6,181 nt of DNA from Bacteroidales bacterium (GTDB lineage Bacteria; Bacteroidota; Bacteroidia; Bacteroidales; UBA7960). The DNA lies in contig SLNX01000135.1 in NCBI GenBank assembly GCA_007132825.1, positions 1-6,181 of the forward strand. Direction: 5' to 3'. Position numbers and translations under genes: made by a program. Of the stretch, positions 1-5,110 are shown in pieces (within the stretch, counting starts at the first letter, position 1; the number at the start of each line of letters is the position of its first letter). The notes beneath the pieces were generated by a model. It made no database searches and had not been told where the DNA came from. It saw only the letters and a list, made by a program, of their open reading frames with translations.

Positions 1-1
1 A

Positions 2-16
2 GAACCAGCCTGGTTC
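2..16. repeat. Perfect inverted repeat at the left edge
   Basis: GAACCAG (2-8) and CTGGTTC (10-16) are exact reverse complements separated by a single C. As RNA this could form a six-pair stem closed by a GCC triloop. No T-run follows on the + strand (the next bases are GCTTCTAG). It could be the end of a transcript entering from the left, or a protein-binding palindrome. The upstream gene is outside the window, so the choice cannot be made here. Confidence 0.45.
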
Positions 17-73
17 GCTTCTAGATCCGACCCTGCTTTGCTCATTTCCCAAACAGGGACTGCCATTTTTTTG

Positions 74-81
74 TATTTTTG
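74..81 (+). promoter_or_regulatory. Bacteroidota-type -7 promoter element
   Basis: TATTTTTG at 74-81 matches the Bacteroidota -7 consensus TAnnTTTG at every fixed position and is preceded by a T-run. I see no TTG/TTTG at the usual 19-21 base spacing upstream; the nearest TTTG (37-40) is too far away. If used, transcription would start around 86-88 and leave a leader of roughly 55-60 bases before the ATG at 143. It would drive the two-gene unit at 143-941. The consensus is established knowledge; use of this site is inferred. Confidence 0.5.
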
Positions 82-142
82 TGTAGTTGCAGAATGTGAA
101 GCTCTGCACAAAATCGTTTTGTATTTATCCATTAATTTTTTA

Positions 143-403
143 ATGAATATGGAAACATCAGTAGAAATTAGCTTATATCCGCTTGGCAGAGAATATGTCC
201 CAGAGATCAAAGCATTCGTAAAACAACTGAAGGGCTATAATGGCCTTGATGTGCAGGTCAGCGGAATGAGTACGCAGATCTTTGGCGATTACCGTACCAT
301 CATGAATGCACTTACCGATGAGATCGAACGCTCTTTTAAGGAGAACGGAAAAAGTGTTTTTGTTTTGAAGATCGTGGATGGACATTTGAAAAAGGAGAAG
401 TAG
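143..403 (+). CDS. YkoF/thiamine-binding-type small protein
   Basis: This 86-residue protein looks like a single-domain member of the YkoF/MTH1187-type family, whose characterised members bind thiamine or its hydroxymethylpyrimidine precursor. Visible features are an opening beta strand (VEISLYPL, about 7-14), a helix starting with the PEIKAFVKQL stretch (20-29), the family-like segment GMSTQIFGDY (41-50), a helix (about 52-67) and a closing strand (KSVFVLKIVDG, 70-80). There is no signal peptide or membrane segment, so it should be cytoplasmic. The open frame extends upstream to a TTG at 38, but that extension has no family resemblance and overlaps the promoter element, so it is rejected. 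ATG 143 and ATG 149 are both possible starts. The stop is one base from the kinase-like gene, indicating one transcript. The family call is from remembered sequence pattern; the ligand is inferred. Confidence 0.72.
   Translation: MNMETSVEISLYPLGREYVPEIKAFVKQLKGYNGLDVQVSGMSTQIFGDYRTIMNALTDEIERSFKENGKSVFVLKIVDGHLKKEK
394..397 (+). promoter_or_regulatory. Ribosome binding site for the TTG start at 405
   Basis: GGAG at 394-397, inside AAAGGAGAAG (391-400), lies seven bases before the TTG at 405. It sits in the last codons of the upstream gene. This is the clearest Shine-Dalgarno sequence in the window. It supports the unusual TTG start, because the only nearby in-frame ATG (378) runs into a TGA at 387. 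Confidence 0.65.
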
Positions 404-404
404 T

Positions 405-941
405 TTGACAGCCATCAGGAAAGTTGCCGTTACCGGTCCGGAATCCACCGGGAAAAGCAAATTGTGCCGCGACCTGGCGCATCATTACAAAGGCTTGTTT
501 GTTCCGGAACATGCGAGAGCCTACATTGATCAATTAGGAAGGCCTTACCAGCAAGACGACATTCTGGCAATTGCTAAAGGCCAGCTCGCCATTGAGCAAA
601 AGATCGTTGACCAAGCCGGGAAAATGAGCGCAAAGCCCATTGTTTTTTGCGATACCGAGTTGATAGTCACAAAAGTATGGAGCATACACAAGTATGACTC
701 CTGTGATCCCTGGATATTGGACCAGATCGAAAGCAACCATTATGACCTTTTCTTGTTGTGCGATGTGGATTTACCCTGGGAACCCGATATGCAAAGAGAG
801 CATCCGGAATTGAGATCCTATTTTTTTGACTGGTATCGTCTTGAGTTAGAAAACTACAACTTCCCATATCATGTTGTAATGGGTGATGGAGAAAATCGGT
901 TGAATAACGCTGTAAGGTTGATAGATTCTGCCTTACAGTAA
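405..941 (+). CDS. NadR-type ribosylnicotinamide kinase-like P-loop ATPase
   Basis: This 178-residue P-loop protein resembles the C-terminal kinase domain of NadR (AAA_28 family), which phosphorylates nicotinamide riboside to NMN using ATP in NAD salvage. The Walker A motif is GPESTGKS (11-18). It is followed by the NadR-like PEHARAYI segment (34-41), a Walker B-like strand IVFCDTELIVTKVW (79-92) and a lid-like LPWEPDMQREHPE (123-134 region) with basic R131. Length fits a stand-alone kinase. The NadR regulatory and adenylyltransferase domains are absent, so it would not make NAD from NMN by itself. TTG is used as start because Walker A begins ten residues in, a good GGAG precedes it, and no workable ATG exists. 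Only base 404 separates it from the stop of the YkoF-like gene. That partner raises the alternative that its substrate is a thiamine-related compound. The fold is secure; the substrate is inferred. Confidence 0.82.
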   Translation: MTAIRKVAVTGPESTGKSKLCRDLAHHYKGLFVPEHARAYIDQLGRPYQQDDILAIAKGQLAIEQKIVDQAGKMSAKPIVFCDTELIVTKVWSIHKYDSCDPWILDQIESNHYDLFLLCDVDLPWEPDMQREHPELRSYFFDWYRLELENYNFPYHVVMGDGENRLNNAVRLIDSALQ

Positions 942-965
942 TTTGTGCCTGGGTTGTGAAACCTC

Positions 966-984
966 GCAAACAGGCCTGTTTCGC
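966..984. promoter_or_regulatory. Palindrome upstream of the protease gene, possible operator
   Basis: AAACAGG (968-974) and CCTGTTT (975-981) form a perfect 14-base palindrome. GC on the left and GC on the right extend it to 966-984 if one base (C982) is bulged out. An A-run follows and there is no T-run on the exit side of either strand, so it is a poor intrinsic terminator. It ends 11 bases before the weak -7 element at 995, which is where a regulator of the protease gene might bind. That function is inferred from position alone. Confidence 0.4.
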
Positions 985-994
985 AAAAAATTTG

Positions 995-1001
995 TATCTT
1001 G
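995..1001 (+). promoter_or_regulatory. Weak -7-like promoter element of the protease gene
   Basis: TATCTTG at 995-1001, within TTTGTATCTTGC, resembles the Bacteroidota TAnnTTTG element but lacks one T. No TTG appears at the expected upstream distance. It lies 33 bases before the ATG at 1035, so the leader would be short. Confidence 0.33.
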
Positions 1002-1034
1002 CTCAACTTTTTGAATCCAAATTTTTTGATCTCA

Positions 1035-3296
1035 ATGAAAAAGAATATTTTATTTCTTTTATTTTCGATAGCTGTTTTAACCGCCACAGTTCAACAGAAA
1101 TCGCTTCAGGCTTGCGAGCGATGCGTTATGGCGGGGATCGAGTTTGAAAAGCTTCAGGCAGAACCGGGGATGTTAATCCCACTGATTTCAGAACACATTG
1201 GTACGCGTGATCAGATTCAGGATGAACTTCATTTTTTTGAATCACGCGATGTGGTGATCCGGTATGCTGAGATTCGCATAGATGAAAGGATGAGAGGCGG
1301 CGGCTGGGTCCGCGAGAATGACCACATATATCTGAACTTATTTGAAGATATGGTTTTTGAAGCCCACGTGCAACGAGCAAAAGCCAATGTAAACGGAACC
1401 TTTACCATAACCGCCGTGCTGTCTGACGGTGAAGGTTATATGGTGCTAGCCACTACCGGGAGCCGAAGTCTTGGACACATATTCTTACCAGAGCAACAAA
1501 AATTCTATAAAATCATCAGTGATCCGAAAACATATCAACATTATTTGATTGAGATGGATCAAAAGGATCGTGACATTCTTGAAAGCAGTCCGCCCCTGAT
1601 ACCTGAGGAGATAAATGAAAAAGACATTCAGGAAAGGGAAAGAATCAAGAATCAACTCAAGGAGGATGATCTCGGACCGGAGGATGTGGCAAACATTGGT
1701 GTTATGGTTGTATATACTCCTCATGCGGAAGATTGGGCACAAGGCAGCGGTGGAGGTATTGAGAATGTTATAGCCGTTGCCATGGCAAATGCACAGCTGG
1801 TGCTCGACAACAGTGAAACTCTAATGGTTGCGACGCTGGTACATTCAGAACGGGTTAATTACCAGGAAAGTGGGTCATCCAATGTGGACTTGAGACGCCT
1901 TACGGCGGCACCCCATTATAACCCTTTTGGTAACGAGTTCTCAGGTTATATGGACGAGGTGCATATCTGGCGTAATCAACACAGTGCAGACTTGACCGCC
2001 ATTTTTTCTTATGCCGATGATACAGGAGGTCTTGCCTGGCTCCTTGTAGACCGGTTCGGAGATCCAAACCTTGCCTTTTCGATGACACGCGTGCAGCAAG
2101 CTGCTACGGGATACACCCACATCCACGAAATGGGACACAATATGGGGTTGCATCACCATGCAGAACAAAATTTTCAACCTGGGCCTACAGTATGGACGAA
2201 TTGGCCTGATAATACCTGGTCTGCCGGTTGGCGCTGGATGGGTAATGACACATCGCGTTATGTTTCCGTAATGAGCTATGCTGGAGGCCAGTTTTATGCT
2301 GATGGGCAAAATGCAACGCAGGTTCCCTATTTCTCTAACCCTAATGTTACTTATCAGGGTGGCATGACCGGAAACCCGCAGTTCGCTGATAACGCAAGAA
2401 CCCTTCTTGAAATTAAACATGTAATTGCAAACTACCGACCTTCACCCCATAGTGGAATTATCACTTTAAATGCCAGCAATGTGTCCACCACCACAGCTGT
2501 TTCGGGAGGAGTTATTGAAGACCTTGGTGAGTTGACAGTCAGTGGGCGCGGGGTTGTCTGGAATCGTGAAGGAAGTCCAACGGTTAACAATAATGATGGA
2601 ATGACTTCTGATGGTGAAGGGTTTGGTGAGTTTTCCAGCAAGCTGGAAGGATTGCATCCAAGCACCTTTTATCATATCAGGGCCTATGCCCAAACAGATG
2701 AGGGTGTCAAATACGGCACGCACAATATGTTCGCTACATCAATGGCTTACCAACCTTTTGTAAGTACCACCCAGGCAGAGGAGGTTTCATTAAGCTGGGC
2801 AGTTGCAGGTGGAAATATTTTGTTTGACGGGGATGTTCCTATCATTCAAAAAGGTGTAGTTTGGAGCAGGGATCCGAATCCCAATACGAATAACCACGAA
2901 GGGATTACAAATGAAGGTTCCGGCGACGGCCCTTTCACAACCACCATCACAGGACTTAAACCTGAAACAGAGTACTTCTTTCGTGCATATGCCACAAACA
3001 TAATGGGGACCAGTTATGGCTCCCAGATGTCATTCGAAACCCCAGGCCCAAGAATTTATCCAAACCCGTCTGCCAATGATCTATGGGTGGAGTTTAAAAA
3101 GGAGGCTGAGGAACGTGTATATGTCGTTTTGGCAAATCTTCAAGGACAAGCCATTTTGCGTCAGCCAGTTGACGAATTGGGAGAGGTTTCAGTTTACTTC
3201 AACACCTCTTCATTGCGCGGAGGCATGTATCTTGTATATGTTGAAAGGGACCCTGCATTCCCGGTCATGTTACTTATGATTGCCAGGGAATCTTAA
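1035..3296 (+). CDS. T9SS-secreted metzincin-type metalloprotease with Fn3-like repeats
   Basis: This 753-residue secreted zinc endopeptidase is reprolysin/M12B-like. Residues 1-26 look like a signal peptide (two lysines, then a hydrophobic run). Residues about 75-180 resemble the prodomain seen in related bacterial proteases, followed by a highly charged linker (about 185-218). The catalytic domain spans about 221-460. Its zinc site HEXXHXXGXXH gives ligands H364, H368 and H374 with catalytic E365, and a Met-turn follows at SVMSY (M413). Two Fn3-like repeats (about 473-568 and 570-670) share GVVW, a YxxRAYA-type segment and a YG motif at a spacing of about 101 residues. The last 81 residues (from RIYPNP, 673) form a type A Por/T9SS sorting domain with LRGGMYLVYV near the end. 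The protein should pass Sec, then T9SS, to the cell surface or medium. ATG 1035 is chosen over TTG 999 because it starts directly at the MKKN signal peptide. Its only cysteines are C27 and C30. Confidence 0.9.
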   Translation: MKKNILFLLFSIAVLTATVQQKSLQACERCVMAGIEFEKLQAEPGMLIPLISEHIGTRDQIQDELHFFESRDVVIRYAEIRIDERMRGGGWVRENDHIYLNLFEDMVFEAHVQRAKANVNGTFTITAVLSDGEGYMVLATTGSRSLGHIFLPEQQKFYKIISDPKTYQHYLIEMDQKDRDILESSPPLIPEEINEKDIQERERIKNQLKEDDLGPEDVANIGVMVVYTPHAEDWAQGSGGGIENVIAVAMANAQLVLDNSETLMVATLVHSERVNYQESGSSNVDLRRLTAAPHYNPFGNEFSGYMDEVHIWRNQHSADLTAIFSYADDTGGLAWLLVDRFGDPNLAFSMTRVQQAATGYTHIHEMGHNMGLHHHAEQNFQPGPTVWTNWPDNTWSAGWRWMGNDTSRYVSVMSYAGGQFYADGQNATQVPYFSNPNVTYQGGMTGNPQFADNARTLLEIKHVIANYRPSPHSGIITLNASNVSTTTAVSGGVIEDLGELTVSGRGVVWNREGSPTVNNNDGMTSDGEGFGEFSSKLEGLHPSTFYHIRAYAQTDEGVKYGTHNMFATSMAYQPFVSTTQAEEVSLSWAVAGGNILFDGDVPIIQKGVVWSRDPNPNTNNHEGITNEGSGDGPFTTTITGLKPETEYFFRAYATNIMGTSYGSQMSFETPGPRIYPNPSANDLWVEFKKEAEERVYVVLANLQGQAILRQPVDELGEVSVYFNTSSLRGGMYLVYVERDPAFPVMLLMIARES

Positions 3297-3306
3297 TTAC
3301 AATACC

Positions 3307-4218
3307 ATGAGAACAGGTAAGCCTTTGATGCCCGGCAATTATCTGCAACTTCACTTTATTGTCATCCTGCTTGGTTTTACAGCCATCCTTGGTGCCCTTA
3401 TTACGTTACCGGCTATCAACCTGGTATGGTACAGGATGTTGATAGCTTTTGTTGGATTATGGGCTTATTTTCTGTTGAGGAAAATACCTTTTCAATTAAA
3501 AGCTAAGCAGATATGGCCACTGCTGGGAATAGGTGTGGTGGTTGCCTTGCATTGGATCACTTTCTTCCATGCCATCAAAGTTTCCAATGTTTCCGTAACA
3601 CTCGGCGTTTTTGCATCCACTACTTTATTCACAAGCTTTCTGGAACCCCTGTCCCAGAAAAGACGCATTTTCTGGCTCGAAGTTTTGATCGGAATCATTA
3701 TCCTTGGGGGGATTTATCTGATCTTTCAATACGAATTTCAATACCTTGAAGGGATACTGTATGCACTGTTGTCGGCATTGCTTAATGGTCTTTTTGTTGT
3801 CTTAAACCGGAATATCAGCAATCGCCACCATCCCACCGTGATTAGCTTTTATGAGATGATCGGCGGGTTCCTTTTTATCAGTGTGTTTCTATTATTTTCA
3901 GGTGACTTTAACCCTGCTTTCTTCTCCCTTTCTCAGCCGGATATCTTTTACCTGCTGGTGCTTGGACTAATTTGTACTGCCTATGCCTTTGCTGCCATTG
4001 TGCATGTAATGAAGGTGCTTTCAGCTTATACGGTTGTTTTGTCGATTAACCTGGAACCCGTTTACGGAATCATTATGGCGCATTTCTTTTTTCCCGAAGC
4101 AGAGCAGATGTCGGCAGGCTTTTATGCCGGAACGCTCATCATCATCCTCTCGGTTTTTGCATACCCTGTTTTGAAAAGGAAAATCATGTACAAAGATGTT
4201 GATTTGGTGAATCGTTGA
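3307..4218 (+). CDS. EamA-family (DMT superfamily) permease
   Basis: This 303-residue very hydrophobic protein belongs to the drug/metabolite transporter superfamily. It has about ten membrane helices arranged as two EamA halves (about 15-140 and 146-290). Characteristic segments include LVWYRMLIAF (39-48), the TFFHAIKVSNVSVT region (85-98) and SINLEPVYGII (246-256), which corresponds to the conserved proline-containing stretch of the second half. It acts in the inner membrane. The substrate is unknown: family members export amino acids, metabolites or drugs. ATG 3307 is preferred, but ATG 3328 (296 residues) leaves all helices intact and has an AGG upstream; neither has a strong ribosome site. 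The start lies ten bases after the protease stop, so read-through transcription is plausible without any functional link. The last five codons (DLVNR) and the TGA lie inside an 8-base periodic repeat. Confidence 0.87.
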   Translation: MRTGKPLMPGNYLQLHFIVILLGFTAILGALITLPAINLVWYRMLIAFVGLWAYFLLRKIPFQLKAKQIWPLLGIGVVVALHWITFFHAIKVSNVSVTLGVFASTTLFTSFLEPLSQKRRIFWLEVLIGIIILGGIYLIFQYEFQYLEGILYALLSALLNGLFVVLNRNISNRHHPTVISFYEMIGGFLFISVFLLFSGDFNPAFFSLSQPDIFYLLVLGLICTAYAFAAIVHVMKVLSAYTVVLSINLEPVYGIIMAHFFFPEAEQMSAGFYAGTLIIILSVFAYPVLKRKIMYKDVDLVNR

Positions 4219-4234
4219 TTTGGTGATTGGTTAA
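4203..4234. repeat. Degenerate 8-base periodic repeat across the transporter stop codon
   Basis: Four consecutive 8-base units can be read: TTTGGTGA (4203), ATCGTTGA (4211), TTTGGTGA (4219) and TTGGTTAA (4227). Seen as 16-base units, 4201-4216 and 4217-4232 agree at 14 of 16 positions. The second unit contains the TGA stop (4216-4218) of the EamA gene. This looks like a tandem duplication or decayed microsatellite. Confidence 0.6.
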
Positions 4235-4243
4235 TCCGCGTAA

Positions 4244-4263
4244 ATCATGCTCATCAGTATGAT
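4244..4263. repeat. Hairpin in the transporter-peroxidase spacer
   Basis: ATCATGC (4244-4250) can pair with GTATGAT (4257-4263) across a six-base loop, with one G-T wobble. The short direct repeats TCCGCG (4235-4240) and TCCGTG (4263-4268) flank it. A T-rich stretch (TTGTTTT, 4270-4276) lies shortly downstream, so a weak terminator for the transporter gene is possible. It could equally be part of a dispersed intergenic repeat. Confidence 0.4.
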
Positions 4264-4280
4264 CCGTGCTTGTTTTATAA

Positions 4281-4320
4281 AATTTGAGAAAATTTGTGTC
4301 GAAATTTGTGTGAATTTGTG
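4281..4320. repeat. Short AATTTGTG direct repeats
   Basis: AATTTGTG occurs exactly at 4291-4298, 4303-4310 and 4313-4320, with a near copy AATTTGAG at 4281-4288. The starts are 10, 12 and 10 bases apart, close to one DNA turn. The block ends at GGATGACAATTAATTTTTAATAA-type AT-rich sequence. It encodes nothing apparent on either strand. Confidence 0.55.
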
Positions 4321-4386
4321 GATGACAATTAATTTTTAATAACATCTTCTCCAAAACAAATTCAAACATCTGGTTGTTTTTATTTG

Positions 4387-4408
4387 AAAGCATGTTCGAA
4401 GATGCTTT
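4387..4408. other. Hairpin in the peroxidase leader
   Basis: AAAGCAT (4387-4393) and ATGCTTT (4402-4408) are exact reverse complements around an eight-base loop that itself contains the palindrome TTCGAA (4395-4400). The element ends about 40 bases before the ATG at 4449. A T-rich exit (TTTTCC) follows. It may be a leader structure of the peroxidase transcript, a weak terminator or a protein site. I found no convincing TAnnTTTG promoter in 4219-4448. Confidence 0.35.
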
Positions 4409-4448
4409 TCCTGGTTTTGATAATCAGGTTAGTTAGAAATCAATAAAA

Positions 4449-5039
4449 ATGATCTTTATGAAAACGATTGGAAATATTTTGTTTTATTCGCTGATTGTAT
4501 CGGCTTTCTCTTTTTACACCATGGATATTCATGCAAAAGATGCTGAAAAGCCGCAGTCATTGCACGATTTTATTGTTGAAGACATTTTCGGGGATCCTTT
4601 TGACCTGTCGCAATTAAAAGGAAAGAAGGTGATGGTGGTGAATACTGCTTCCAAATGTGGACTGACACCGCAATATGAAGAGCTGGAAGCGTTATATCGT
4701 GAATTTGGTGGCGAAAATTTCACCATTATCGGTTTCCCAGCCAACAATTTCATGAATCAGGAACCCGGAACCAATGAGGAGATCATCACTTTTTGCCAGG
4801 AGAATTATGGTGTGACCTTCCCGATGATGTCCAAGGTATCGGTAAAGGGGCGTGACGTTGCTCCCGTTTACGAGTGGCTGACGACAAAGGAACTTAACGG
4901 CAAGCAGGATGTACGTATCAGCTGGAATTTTCAAAAGTTTCTGATTGATGAAGACGGGCAGATCCATGATGTGCTGTCGCCACGTGAAAGTCCGAGATCT
5001 GAGCAGGTTCTTTCATGGCTTTCGGACATTGCCGAATAA
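4449..5039 (+). CDS. Exported cysteine-type glutathione peroxidase family protein
   Basis: This 196-residue protein of the glutathione peroxidase family reduces hydrogen peroxide or organic hydroperoxides. The catalytic tetrad is visible: peroxidatic C70 in TASKCGLT (cysteine, not selenocysteine), Q104 in NQEPG, and W159-N160 in ISWNF. C116 in EEIITFCQENYGVTFP aligns with the resolving cysteine of yeast Gpx3-type enzymes, so thioredoxin-like proteins rather than glutathione are the likely reductant. The usual FPCNQF segment is FPANNF here, so that non-catalytic cysteine is alanine (A98). Residues about 4-29 form a signal peptide (MKTIGN, hydrophobic run, then HAKDAEK), placing it in the periplasm, possibly as a lipid-free soluble enzyme. 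ATG 4458 (193 residues) is an equally good start, since MKT is a typical signal-peptide opening; ATG 4449 has the A-rich upstream sequence common in this phylum. It is transcribed alone, with convergent gyrB downstream. Confidence 0.9.
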   Translation: MIFMKTIGNILFYSLIVSAFSFYTMDIHAKDAEKPQSLHDFIVEDIFGDPFDLSQLKGKKVMVVNTASKCGLTPQYEELEALYREFGGENFTIIGFPANNFMNQEPGTNEEIITFCQENYGVTFPMMSKVSVKGRDVAPVYEWLTTKELNGKQDVRISWNFQKFLIDEDGQIHDVLSPRESPRSEQVLSWLSDIAE

Positions 5040-5061
5040 TCCAATTGTGACAATATGTGAA

Positions 5062-5088
5062 GGCCACACGACGATCGGTCATGTGGCC
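5062..5088. terminator. Hairpin between convergent genes, likely bidirectional terminator
   Basis: GGCCACACGAC (5062-5072) pairs with GTCATGTGGCC (5078-5088) around a GATCG loop. The stem has eleven positions with one C-A mismatch. It lies 22 bases past the peroxidase stop and 22 bases past the gyrB stop, as expected for a shared terminator. The exit sequences (ATTATTATC on +, TTCACATATTG on -) are only moderately T-rich. Confidence 0.7.
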
Positions 5089-5110
5089 ATTATTATCAAC
5101 CGGTGCCAAA

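Noticed and set aside
38..142. Upstream extension of the first reading frame from a TTG at 38
   Set aside because: The extra 35 residues are low-complexity hydrophobic sequence with no family resemblance and overlap the TAnnTTTG promoter element; family similarity begins just after ATG 143/149.
1..142. TPP riboswitch ahead of the thiamine-binding-type gene
   Set aside because: I looked for the CTGAGA and ACCTGATCTGGATAATGCCAGCG-like conserved cores and found neither.
966..984. Intrinsic terminator for the kinase-like gene
   Set aside because: The palindrome is followed by an A-run, not a T-run, and on the opposite strand the T-run precedes the stem.
1941..2420. A 159-codon - strand frame inside the protease gene
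   Set aside because: It lies opposite the catalytic domain, whose zinc-site and Met-turn motifs make the + strand frame certain.
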